From Bacteroidota bacterium (GTDB lineage Bacteria > Bacteroidota > Bacteroidia > Bacteroidales > Prolixibacteraceae): a stretch of 64,000 nucleotides of DNA. How positions within the stretch are numbered: position 1 is the first letter of the stretch; each line of letters opens with the position of its first letter. Shown here piece by piece: positions 16,969-26,576 of this stretch. The notes below the pieces were generated by a model, which saw nothing but the letters and a program-made list of their open reading frames with translations, was not told the origin of the DNA and did no database searches. The DNA lies in the NCBI GenBank assembly GCA_024278975.1, contig JAJRSD010000083.1, positions 24,967 through 88,966 on the forward strand, read 5' to 3'. The translations under genes and the position numbers were made by a program.

Positions 16969-17964
16969 ATGGCAAGACCAGTAACACTTTTTACCGGACA
17001 ATGGGCCGATCTTCCCATTGAAATAATGTGCAAAAAAGCACAGGAATTTGGATACGACGGACTCGAACTTTGCTGCTGGGGCGATCATCTGGAAATTGAT
17101 AAAGCCGATCAGGCTTATTGCGACGAAAGATTGGCACTTCTCGAAAAATACGATTTAAAACTATTTGCAATCTCCTCTCATCTTGTGGGGCAATGCGTTG
17201 CCGATAATATCGATGAACGACATAAAAGTATAGTGCCGGAATATATTTGGGGCGATGGCAAACCCGAAGGCATTCGACAACGTGCAGCAGCAGAGATGAT
17301 TAAAACTGCAAAAGTTGCAAAAATGCTCGGGCTCGATACAGTTGTTGGCTTTACCGGAAGTCCGATTTGGCATTTGCTTTATTCATTCCCCCCGGTTACT
17401 CCCGAAATGGTTGAAAAAGGTTATAATGACTTTGCCAAATACTGGATTCCAGTTTTAGATGAATACCAAAAACTCGGTGTTAAATTTGCGTTGGAAGCAC
17501 ATCCAACCTAAATAGCTTTCGATATTCATACTGCACATTTAACTTTGAAAGCACTGAATAATCACCCGGCATTCGGGTTTAATTTCGACCCGAGTCATTT
17601 TGGTTATCAACATGTTGACTATGTGAAATTTATTTATGAGTTTGCCGATCGTATTTTTCATGTTCATATGAAAGATGCGTATTGGAGTGATGTTCCAATG
17701 AGTGTTGGAGTTTTTGGCGGGCATACGGAATTTGGTGATAACCGCCGATATTGGAATTTCCGTAGTTTGGGTCGCGGTAAAATCGACTTCGAAAATATAA
17801 TCAGAGCACTAAATGATATTGGTTACAACGGGCCACTTTCAGTAGAGTGGGAAGACAGCGGTATGAATCGCGAAGTAGGTGCGGAAGAAGCATGCGATTT
17901 TGTTCGCTATGCCGATTTTGAACCTTCGGACGTGGCATTTGATGATGCAATGCAGAAGGAGTGA
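16969..17964 (+). pseudogene. Sugar phosphate isomerase/epimerase (TIM-barrel, AP-endonuclease-2 family) interrupted by an in-frame TAA
   Basis: ORFs 16969..17511 and 17545..17964 are in the same frame; ...[42 protein letters not shown] at 17509-17511 at the position expected for Glu in (E)xHPTEIAFD. Confidence 0.85.
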
Positions 17965-18065
17965 AGAAAGAGCTGGTAGATGGAAGTCTGAAGACCGGAG
18001 CAGGAAGTTTAAAAAAGGAATTTGTGAGATATAAGTAGTGCGTGCAAGAAAACTTACTATTTTCA

Positions 18066-18191
18066 AGTCTTTGATAAGAAAACGTCAAAGACAAGGCTTT
18101 CGAAGATTTTGAAACCAAGGAGTTTACTATTTGTAAATGACTGTTTCAAAATCGAGAGTAACGCAGTATTTGGCGTTTTCTTGCGAAGACT
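18066..18191. repeat. Approx. 126-bp imperfect palindromic intergenic element
   Basis: AGTCTTTGATAAGAAAACGTCAAAGAC ... GTATTTGGCGTTTTCTTGCGAAGACT arms plus inner GATTTTGAAAC/GTTTCAAAATC pairing. Confidence 0.75.
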
Positions 18192-18445
18192 AAGTAAAAG
18201 AACATTGGTTATGCAATTTGTTCTTTGACTGAAGTTGTAACGAGTTTGCACAAAGCAGAATGACGAGAATACATTACAAAAATTAAATTCAAAGAATTGT
18301 ATAAATACTCATATAACCTTATGAATATGATGATTGCGTTTACAAAAAACATTAAATAAATATACACTTCGGATTTCCATCTTCGGACTTCGGTCTTTTT
18401 CCCTGACTTCCGACTTCGGTCTTCCGTATTTTAACTTTTTAAATT

Positions 18446-19759
18446 ATGACCAACAGGAGAACTTTTATTAGAAATTCTGCCCTTGCAACTGCAGGGGTTA
18501 GCGTGGCTGCTTCGGTGCCATTCGCAATGAACTCGTGTATGGGCGCAAACGAAAAACTGGTTTGTGCATTAATAGGAGCCAAAGGAATCGGCTTTGCCGA
18601 TTTAAAAGCTTTTCTCGGACAAAAAAATACCGAGTGTGCAGCAATTTGTGATGTTGATGAAAATGTGTTAAACAAACGAATTGCTGATGTTGAAAAAATT
18701 CAGGGTACAAAACCAAAAGGATTTAAAGATTTCAGAAAGCTTTTGGAAGAGCCCGGTATTGATGTAATAATGATCGGAACTCCGGACCACTGGCATCTTT
18801 TGCCGTTTGTGAATGCAGCCCAGAAGGGGAAATATATTTACTGCGAAAAACCTCTCTCTAATTCCATTGAGGAGATAAATATTATGGAACGTGCTGCTAA
18901 CCGATACGGAACGATTGCACAAATTGGGCAGTGGCAACGTAGCGGAAAACACTGGCAGGACGCTATCGAATTTGTTCATTCGGGCAAATTGGGTAAAATC
19001 CGCACTGTTCGTACGTGGTCGTATCAGGGATGGATGAAATCAATTCCTGTAAAACCAGATGAGCCTGTGCCGGCAGGAGTAGATTACGATTTTTGGCTGG
19101 GACCGGCAAAACAACGACCATTCAACCCCAACCGTTTTCACTTTAATTTTAGATGGTTCTGGGATTATGCAGGTGGAATGATGACTGACTGGGGTGTACA
19201 TATTATCGATTTTGCCCTTTTTGGGATGAAGGTAAAAGCCCCAGAATCGGTGATGGCAATGGGTGGCAAATTTGCTTATCCAAACGATGCGGCTGAAACG
19301 CCAGATACGTTACAAGCATTGTACGATTTTGAAGATTTCACAATGCTCTGGGATCATGGAATTGGGATTGATGGCGGATATTATGGACGATCGCACGGAG
19401 TCGGCTTTGTGGGAAATAATGGAACTCTTGTAGTTGACAGAGCTGGTTGGGAAGTGATTCCCGAGGGCGGTAAAAACCCAAGAATGGATCGGGTAAAACT
19501 TACCAAAGGCGACGGTCAGGATTTAAATAACCACATGAAAAATTTTATAGAGTGTATTAAAGACAACAATAGAAATACAAACACCAGTATAGAAATTGCG
19601 GCAAATACTGCACGGGTTTGTCACCTTGGAAACATGGCTTATAAAACCGGACGCCGTTTATATTGGGATGCCGACGATAGTAAATTTATTAATGACGATG
19701 ATGCAAATCAATTGTTAGTTCCAACTTATCGCGCTCCATGGGAGTTGCCAAAAATATAA
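18446..19759 (+). CDS. Gfo/Idh/MocA family oxidoreductase with Tat-like signal
   Basis: MTNRRTFIRNSALATAGVSVAASVPFA; GTPDHWHLLPFVNAAQKGKYIYCEKPLSNSIEE; WGVHIIDFALF. Confidence 0.93.
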   Translation: MTNRRTFIRNSALATAGVSVAASVPFAMNSCMGANEKLVCALIGAKGIGFADLKAFLGQKNTECAAICDVDENVLNKRIADVEKIQGTKPKGFKDFRKLLEEPGIDVIMIGTPDHWHLLPFVNAAQKGKYIYCEKPLSNSIEEINIMERAANRYGTIAQIGQWQRSGKHWQDAIEFVHSGKLGKIRTVRTWSYQGWMKSIPVKPDEPVPAGVDYDFWLGPAKQRPFNPNRFHFNFRWFWDYAGGMMTDWGVHIIDFALFGMKVKAPESVMAMGGKFAYPNDAAETPDTLQALYDFEDFTMLWDHGIGIDGGYYGRSHGVGFVGNNGTLVVDRAGWEVIPEGGKNPRMDRVKLTKGDGQDLNNHMKNFIECIKDNNRNTNTSIEIAANTARVCHLGNMAYKTGRRLYWDADDSKFINDDDANQLLVPTYRAPWELPKI

Positions 19760-19820
19760 TTATTTAGCATAGTCATGCTCTCACTTCCCGTGATAGTATA
19801 ACTCTTAAAATTTATTCAGA

Positions 19821-20825
19821 ATGAATACCTTTATTAATAATCTACCCAAAGCAGAATTACACCTTCATATCGAAGGGACTTTCGAACCCGAATTAATGTT
19901 TAAAATTGCCCAACGAAATGGAATAAAACTTTCGCAGAAATCTGTTGCAGAACTAAAAGAGAGCTACAACTTTAATAATCTTCAGGAATTTTTGGATATT
20001 TATTATGCGGGTGCAAATGTGTTAATTCACGAACAGGATTTTTACGATTTAACATGGGCTTATTTGCAAAAAGCACACGAACAAAATATCGTTCACACCG
20101 AAATATTTTTCGATCCGCAAACTCATACAAGCCGGGGAATTGAATTTCGCACGGTAATAAATGGAATTCAAAATGCACTCGATGACGGTAAAACAAAGAT
20201 GGGAATTACAAGCAAATTAATTCCTAATTTTCTTCGACATCTCGACGAGGAGGATGCAATCAGAACTTTTAACGAAGCATTGAAATACAGAGATATAATT
20301 ACAGGTTTCGGTCTCGATTCGTCGGAAGTTGGTAATCCGCCGGCAAAATTTCAGCAGGTTTTTGAGATGGTAAAAGCAGAGGGATTTTTAACCGTTGCTC
20401 ATGCCGGAGAAGAGGGATCTGCTCAATACATTTGGGATGCTCTTAAATTATTAAATGTTTCGAGAATCGACCATGGTATTCGTGCTGCCGACGATCTGCT
20501 TTTAATTGAAGAGCTTGAAAAAACACAAGTTCCGTTAACGGTTTGTCCACTGTCGAACCTTAAACTTCAGGTAGTAAAAAACATTAGTGAACTGCCCATT
20601 AAAACAATGCTTCAACAAAATATTATGGTAACCATAAATTCTGATGATCCTGCATATTTTGGCGGCTATATAAATGAAAACTACAAAGCAGTTGCCGAGG
20701 CATTTAATTTTAATAAATCGGATATTTTAAAATTAGCAGAAAACTCATTTAATGCGAGTTTTTTAGATAATGTGGCTAAAACAAAATGGTTGGTTAAATT
20801 GAGGGACTACTACAATAAATTTTAA
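19821..20825 (+). CDS. add: Adenosine/adenine deaminase family protein
   Basis: LPKAELHLHIEGTFEPELMF, FFDPQTHTSRG, VAHAGEEG, RIDHGIRAADD, TINSDDPAYFGGY. Confidence 0.9.
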   Translation: MNTFINNLPKAELHLHIEGTFEPELMFKIAQRNGIKLSQKSVAELKESYNFNNLQEFLDIYYAGANVLIHEQDFYDLTWAYLQKAHEQNIVHTEIFFDPQTHTSRGIEFRTVINGIQNALDDGKTKMGITSKLIPNFLRHLDEEDAIRTFNEALKYRDIITGFGLDSSEVGNPPAKFQQVFEMVKAEGFLTVAHAGEEGSAQYIWDALKLLNVSRIDHGIRAADDLLLIEELEKTQVPLTVCPLSNLKLQVVKNISELPIKTMLQQNIMVTINSDDPAYFGGYINENYKAVAEAFNFNKSDILKLAENSFNASFLDNVAKTKWLVKLRDYYNKF

Positions 20826-20868
20826 TAGAGGACGTAATAATTAGCTATTACAAAAACTACTATCTTTT

Positions 20869-22227
20869 TTATAATAACCCAAAAAATAATTTTCCAATCA
20901 TAAGATAAATTAATAGTCCCAGAATATCGTTCATGGTAGTTATAAACGGACCGGTTGCGAGTGCCGGGTCAATTTTAAACCGGTTTAAAACCATAGGGAT
21001 TAATGTGCCGAACAACGATGCAAAAAGTATAACTATAAATAGCGACAACGAAACTGAATAGGTAAGATTCATATTCCCCTGAGTAAAGAAATTATAAGAA
21101 AAAATTAGGACGGCAAAAATTGAGGCAGTCAATAAAGCTACCGAAACCTCCTTAATAATTTTGCGCGAAGTAGTTTCCAAATCTTTTACCCCACTGGCAA
21201 TACTTTGTACTACAATTGATGAAGATTGCACCCCCACATTTCCGCCCATTGCAGCAATTAACGGGATAAAAAAGGCAAGCTCGGTTACTGTTTTCAGCGA
21301 CTCTTCGTTGGAGCTTAAAACAACCGCGCCTAAAATTCCTCCCAACAAACCAATAAGTAACCACGGAAAACGGGCACGTAAAACTTCCCAAACTTTATCG
21401 CCGGGCTCAACATCGCCGGTAATACCCGAAACCATCTGGTAATCTCTTTCTGCTTCCTCACGTACAAAATCAATTACATCGTCGAAAGTAATTCGCCCTT
21501 TCAGTCTGCCAATATCATCGACAACCGGTATTGAAACCAGGTCGTATTTATCCATAATCTCAGCAACTTCTTCCTGGCGCGCATCGGTATTTACCATCTT
21601 TACGTCTGCGTTGTAAATTTTTGAAATCTTAGTATTTGTGTGGTTAAGGATGAGTTTTTTAAGGGAGAGAATTCCTTTTAATTTTTCAGTATCATCAATC
21701 ACATAAATATAATATATCTCGTCAACATCCTCGGCCTGAGAACTAATCTCTTTTAAACATGCAGCAATAGTTAGGTTTTCGTTTACTGCAATCAGCTCCT
21801 TTGCCATAATTCCACCCGCCGAATCTTCTTCGTATTCCAAAAGGTCAACAATATCGCCTGCCTGATCTATATCTCCAATTTCGTTTAAAACCTCTTTCTG
21901 AACCTCTTCGTCTAACTCTGCAACAACGTCGGCAGCATCGTCGGAGTCCATGTGTTCGATAAATTTGCTGGCAATAAAGTCTGACGGTAAAATTTTCAGA
22001 AATCGTTTCCTGTCGTTGTCGGGTATTTCAATAAGAACATCCGATGCTTTTTCGCCATCCAACAAAAGATATATAAACTTGGCTTCGTCGGTAGATAAAT
22101 CTTCCATCACCTCGGCAATATCAGCCGCGTGAAGATCGTTCATTATGCTTGTAACCTCCTCTGTCTTGTTGTTGGCAATGAGATCCTGAATTAACTCAAT
22201 ATTTTCTTTGGTGATTTCAAACTGCAT
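20869..22227 (-). CDS. mgtE: Magnesium transporter MgtE
   Basis: MgtE N domain, tandem CBS region, C-terminal membrane domain GLLGGILGAVVLSS..AAMGGNVGVQSSSIVVQSIA. Confidence 0.93.
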   Translation of the reverse strand: MQFEITKENIELIQDLIANNKTEEVTSIMNDLHAADIAEVMEDLSTDEAKFIYLLLDGEKASDVLIEIPDNDRKRFLKILPSDFIASKFIEHMDSDDAADVVAELDEEVQKEVLNEIGDIDQAGDIVDLLEYEEDSAGGIMAKELIAVNENLTIAACLKEISSQAEDVDEIYYIYVIDDTEKLKGILSLKKLILNHTNTKISKIYNADVKMVNTDARQEEVAEIMDKYDLVSIPVVDDIGRLKGRITFDDVIDFVREEAERDYQMVSGITGDVEPGDKVWEVLRARFPWLLIGLLGGILGAVVLSSNEESLKTVTELAFFIPLIAAMGGNVGVQSSSIVVQSIASGVKDLETTSRKIIKEVSVALLTASIFAVLIFSYNFFTQGNMNLTYSVSLSLFIVILFASLFGTLIPMVLNRFKIDPALATGPFITTMNDILGLLIYLMIGKLFFGLL

Positions 22228-22230
22228 AAT

Positions 22231-22998
22231 TTACATCTTTTTAAGTTCTTCAATGGCACTGCACAATTCAATAAAATCTTCAACCGAAAGTTGCTCCGGT
22301 CGTTTTTCCGCAAACCGGGCAGGTAGGTTTTCGCAAACTGTTTTTAACGAATTCCGCATCATTTTACGTCGTTGGTTAAAAGCTGTTTTCACAACTTTTA
22401 TAAAAAACTTTTCGTCGCAAGGCAGTTCGGTACGGCTGTTTCGCCTAAACCTTATAACTGCCGATTTAACTTTTGGCGGTGGGTCAAAAACATGTTCGTG
22501 AACTGTAAATAAGTATTCAATATCGTAAAAAGTTTGTAGCAAAACAGACAAAATACCATAAGTTTTTTTCCCATGTTTGCCGGCAATTCGTTCTGCAACC
22601 TCTTTTTGTATCATCCCCACCACTTCGGGAACGCGATTCCGCATCTCTAAAACCTTAAAAAATATTTGCGATGAAATGTTATACGGGAAATTTCCAATGA
22701 TACTAAAATCGCCATTAAACTTTCCGGCAATATCAGCTTTTAAAAAATCCTCTAACCAAATATGTTTTAATTCCTGAAAATTTTCGTTAAGGTAGGCAAC
22801 AGAATCGCGGTCGATTTCAATAACATGAAGATTAATTTCGGGACGTTTGAGCAGGTACTGAGTTAACATACCCGTTCCGGGACCTATTTCCAACACATCG
22901 GATACATCGGATCCCAGGCTTTCGACAATTTTAAATGCGATATTTTGGTCTGTTAAAAAGTGCTGACCAAGTCTCTTTTTGGGCTTTACAAAATTCAT
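22231..22998 (-). CDS. rsmA: 16S rRNA (adenine1518-N6/adenine1519-N6)-dimethyltransferase RsmA/KsgA
   Basis: [69 protein letters not shown]. Confidence 0.95.
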   Translation of the reverse strand: MNFVKPKKRLGQHFLTDQNIAFKIVESLGSDVSDVLEIGPGTGMLTQYLLKRPEINLHVIEIDRDSVAYLNENFQELKHIWLEDFLKADIAGKFNGDFSIIGNFPYNISSQIFFKVLEMRNRVPEVVGMIQKEVAERIAGKHGKKTYGILSVLLQTFYDIEYLFTVHEHVFDPPPKVKSAVIRFRRNSRTELPCDEKFFIKVVKTAFNQRRKMMRNSLKTVCENLPARFAEKRPEQLSVEDFIELCSAIEELKKM

Positions 22999-23184
22999 GG
23001 TACTCTGCTTTGTTCAATTCAATTTTTACAATGTTCTCTTTTTTTGGAAATTTATCAAACAAATTTTTAATTTTGTTCGCTATAAATCGCTGTAGAAAGA
23101 GCCATTAATTTCGTATCCCGAAAATAGTAAAATTTTAAGGATAAAATATTAACGGCAAATATACAGCCTTTAAATTTAGGAAGT

Positions 23185-24180
23185 TTGAAAAAAATAGCCT
23201 TAAAAGTTCTAAAATTTTTAGCATTCTTTGCTGTCGGTGCATTTATTTTCTGGCTTATTTATAAAGACCAGGACATTGAAAGAATTAAATCTGTTTTAAA
23301 AAATGACGTAAATTATTTGTGGATTGTTATCTCTCTTATTGTTGGGCTTCTAAGTCATATTAGCCGAACACTTCGCTGGGGTTTAATGATTGAACCAATT
23401 GGCCATAAACCAAGGTTTGTAAATACTTTTATGGCGGTAATGGTTGGTTATTTAATGAATATGGCTTTTCCGCGCATGGGCGAAATTTCGAGGTGTGGCG
23501 TACTATCGCGATACGAGAAAATATCGTTTACAAAACTGGTTGGTACAGTGGTTGCCGAGCGACTGGTTGATATGATTTCGCTGCTTATTTTGCTGGCAAT
23601 TGTATTTTTTGCACAATTTGGCAAGATGCTCGATTTTATTAGACGTAACCCTGAAATGCAGGAGAAACTTACTTCTGTATTTTCGTCTCCGTATCTGATT
23701 ATTGGAGTAATAATACTGGTTATACTTTTATTTGTTTTTAGAAAGGCATTTAAACACACTGCACTTTTTAAGAAGATTATTGATATTCTGAAAAATTTTA
23801 AAGAGGGGTTTATTTCCATTCGGTCTATTAAAAGAAAAGGTTGGTTTTATTTCCATTCGGTTTTTATTTGGGCAATGTACTATGTTATGCTTTATGTAAT
23901 ATTTTTCGCATTCGATTTTACCCGCGATTTGAATCCAATTGCAGGTCTTACAACATTTGTAATGGCAAGTTTTGGGATGGTTGCTCCGGTGCAAGGTGGA
24001 ATTGGCGCATGGCATTTTATGGCTATCGAAGCACTCTCGTTGTACGGTGTGGCCAATGAAAATGGAGTTATTTTCGCGTTCGTTGCGCATGGTTCAATGA
24101 CAGTGATGATAATCATTCTTGGGATAATTTCGTTACTCGCACTACCGTTTATTAATCGTAAAAAAGATATTCTTGTTTAA
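23185..24180 (+). CDS. Lysylphosphatidylglycerol synthase/YbhN-like (UPF0104) integral membrane protein
   Basis: Multi-TM; HISRTLRWGLMIEPIGHKPRFVNTFMAVMVGYLMNMAFPRMGEISRCGVL; APVQGGIGAWHFMAIEAL. Confidence 0.85.
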   Translation: MKKIALKVLKFLAFFAVGAFIFWLIYKDQDIERIKSVLKNDVNYLWIVISLIVGLLSHISRTLRWGLMIEPIGHKPRFVNTFMAVMVGYLMNMAFPRMGEISRCGVLSRYEKISFTKLVGTVVAERLVDMISLLILLAIVFFAQFGKMLDFIRRNPEMQEKLTSVFSSPYLIIGVIILVILLFVFRKAFKHTALFKKIIDILKNFKEGFISIRSIKRKGWFYFHSVFIWAMYYVMLYVIFFAFDFTRDLNPIAGLTTFVMASFGMVAPVQGGIGAWHFMAIEALSLYGVANENGVIFAFVAHGSMTVMIIILGIISLLALPFINRKKDILV

Positions 24181-24325
24181 GAACCAAACAACTAAATAAC
24201 AAATTCCGATGAATATAATGTGAATTTTTATCTTGAATTTTGTTATTCGAAATTTCTGGTTTATCCAGATTCGGTGGTTGGAATTTAGTTGTAATTTGGC
24301 ATTTAAAATTTGAGATTTTATATAA

Positions 24326-25579
24326 ATGAATACCGAACTTTTTATAGCACGCAGGCTTTTTTTCGATAAAACGAACAGACAATTTTTATCGCAGAAAATA
24401 ATTAGGATTGCACTGTTTGGCATTGCACTTGGGCTTGCTGTGATGATAATTTCTATTGCCGTTATTACAGGGTTTAAAAAGGAGGTCAGGAATAAAGTTA
24501 TTGGTTTTGGCTCACACATTCAGGTTGTAAATTTCGATTCGCGAAATTCGTACGAACTCTCTCCAATTTCGAGCAATCAACCGTTTTTGTTGAAATTAAA
24601 AACCATCGATGAAATTAAAACAGTACAGGTTTTTGCTACAAAACCAGGATTGATAAAAACCGATGAATATACTCAGGGAATTGTTTTTAAGGGAGTTGAC
24701 AGTAGATATGACTGGGATTTTTTTCAGAAAAATTTAATTACCGGGAGATTACCACAACTAAACGATACGGCTCGTGTTAACGAGATAATAATATCAGATC
24801 AGATTTCCAAAATTCTTAGATTAAAACTTAACGATTCTGCGGTACTCTATTTTGTTAATGGAACCCAGATTACGCCTCTTATGCTTCAACTTAAAATTTG
24901 TGGAATTTATCGAACAAATCTCGAAGAGTTCGACAATCTTTTTGTTATTGGCGATATTAAACAAATACAGCGGATAAACAATTGGAAAGCCAACGAAGTA
25001 AGTGGTTTTGAAATTGAGGTTTTGGATTTTGACAGAATAGAAGAAACCGAGCAACTTGTTAGAAATGCAGTTATTGATTACAGCGAGGAGAATAGTAATA
25101 TTCTGAGAACTGAAAATATTACACGAATGTATCCGCAAATATTCGACTGGCTTAAAATACTGGATATGAATGTTTGGGTGATACTCATTTTACTATTTTT
25201 AGTTGCAAGTTTTAATATGATTTCGGGGCTGCTGGTTTTAATCCTGGAGCGTAGTTCGATGATTGGAATACTAAAAGCACTGGGCAGCCCAAACTGGAGT
25301 ATCAGAAAAATATTCCTTTATCTTTCGGTATTTTTAACCGGTCGCGGAATGCTTTGGGGAAATATTATCGGAGTGGTTCTTATTCTTATTCAAAAAACAT
25401 TTGAAGTAATAAAACTCGACCCAATAACTTATTATGTCGATGTTGTTCCGATAAACTTTTCGCTATTCCATTTGCTGCTTTTAAATATTGTAAGCATTTT
25501 TATTACCACAATTATGCTGATTATACCGAGTTTTCTTGTGAGTAAAATTTCTCCTGAAAAATCTATTAGGTTTGATTAA
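24326..25579 (+). CDS. FtsX-like ABC transporter permease (LolC/LolE type)
   Basis: N-terminal TM, periplasmic MacB-like region, C-terminal MISGLLVLILERSSMIGILKALGSPNWSIRKIFLYLSVFLTGRGMLWGNIIG. Confidence 0.88.
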   Translation: MNTELFIARRLFFDKTNRQFLSQKIIRIALFGIALGLAVMIISIAVITGFKKEVRNKVIGFGSHIQVVNFDSRNSYELSPISSNQPFLLKLKTIDEIKTVQVFATKPGLIKTDEYTQGIVFKGVDSRYDWDFFQKNLITGRLPQLNDTARVNEIIISDQISKILRLKLNDSAVLYFVNGTQITPLMLQLKICGIYRTNLEEFDNLFVIGDIKQIQRINNWKANEVSGFEIEVLDFDRIEETEQLVRNAVIDYSEENSNILRTENITRMYPQIFDWLKILDMNVWVILILLFLVASFNMISGLLVLILERSSMIGILKALGSPNWSIRKIFLYLSVFLTGRGMLWGNIIGVVLILIQKTFEVIKLDPITYYVDVVPINFSLFHLLLLNIVSIFITTIMLIIPSFLVSKISPEKSIRFD

Positions 25580-25647
25580 TATCAATAATTATTTTAGAAA
25601 ACCGCATATTTAAATAGCCACCTTTACCAAACTAATATTTAGATAGT

Positions 25648-25857
25648 ATGTTTTTTGTAGGAGTAACCGGACAGCTTATAACCCTGATGCTTACGGTATG
25701 TTTGCCGTTTGTTTTTTTGATGTCAGGCAGTCAGGAAACCGGTATTCAGAAGCCAACCTTGCAAATTCATATTCAACAAAATAATCACAAAATTTTATCT
25801 TTCGATTCTTATTCCTATCAATTTGAGCAAGGTTATTTTGCCGAAGAGAGTACGTAA
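25648..25857 (+). CDS. Small 69-aa protein with one predicted TM segment, unknown
   Basis: MFFVGVTGQLITLMLTVCLPFVFLMSGSQ...; between lolC-like and NUDIX genes, same strand. Confidence 0.45.
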   Translation: MFFVGVTGQLITLMLTVCLPFVFLMSGSQETGIQKPTLQIHIQQNNHKILSFDSYSYQFEQGYFAEEST

Positions 25858-25949
25858 AATATTAAAATCGAAGATTCTGATTGTCAAAAAATTTTGTGAG
25901 GTTTTGCCGGGTGATAGTCAACGTTAAGAATTTTCCTTATTTTTACCGT

Positions 25950-26576
25950 ATGTTATTTACCGCTGAAAATATTAAAAAATTATTGTCAGGAAATTTACCG
26001 GGGGCAGTTTCGCATAGAAAAATGTTACCACCAAAACGGGGTTTAAAAGTTGCACCGGCAGATAAAAGTGGAGTGAAACAGAGCAGTGTTTTACTTTTAC
26101 TTTTTGAGGAAAACAGCGAACTAAACGCCTGTTTAATAAAACGTCCTGCACACATGAAATATCATGCCGGACAAATTGCATTTCCCGGAGGAAAAATAGA
26201 AAAAGGGGAGACTGCGATTGAGACTGCACTGCGCGAAACTTATGAAGAGATTGGTATTCAGTCAAACGAAATTGAAATATTAGGTTCGTTAACAGAGTTT
26301 TATGTTGAAGTTAGTCGTTTTCAAATTCAACCATTTGTTGGTTGGCTACAAAAAAAACCTGAATTTATTATAAATTATGACGAAGTTGAAAAGACTATAT
26401 TTTTCCCGCTCAAAAAATTTAAAGCTCCCTTTAACGAAATTGAACTGGAAACATTTTCGGGTAAATTAAAAGTTCCGTGTATTAAATTTGATGGTGAAAT
26501 AATATGGGGAGCAACTGCAATGATTTTATCTGAATTTACAGATATTATAAGTCAAATTCACTCTACTTCGGAATAA
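25950..26576 (+). CDS. NUDIX hydrolase, CoA-pyrophosphatase type
   Basis: KYHAGQIAFPGGKIEKGETAIETALRETYEEIGI Nudix box; ATG 25950 preferred over TTG 25881. Confidence 0.92.
   Translation: MLFTAENIKKLLSGNLPGAVSHRKMLPPKRGLKVAPADKSGVKQSSVLLLLFEENSELNACLIKRPAHMKYHAGQIAFPGGKIEKGETAIETALRETYEEIGIQSNEIEILGSLTEFYVEVSRFQIQPFVGWLQKKPEFIINYDEVEKTIFFPLKKFKAPFNEIELETFSGKLKVPCIKFDGEIIWGATAMILSEFTDIISQIHSTSE

Noticed and set aside
17801-18251. Minus-strand ORFs 17801..18118, 17839..18066, 18063..18251
   Set aside because: Overlap the isomerase 3' end and the palindromic repeat; not protein-like.
18360-18430. CTTCGGACTTCGGTC-rich tract considered as a CRISPR or tandem-repeat array
   Set aside because: Short imperfect simple repeats without spacers; probably generic intergenic simple sequence.
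24142-24519. Minus-strand ORFs in the spacer before the FtsX-like permease
   Set aside because: Spacer is a familiar type of AT-rich intergenic repeat (AATTTGGCATTTAAAATTTGAGATTTTATATAAATG); ORFs overlap a confident gene and lack motifs.
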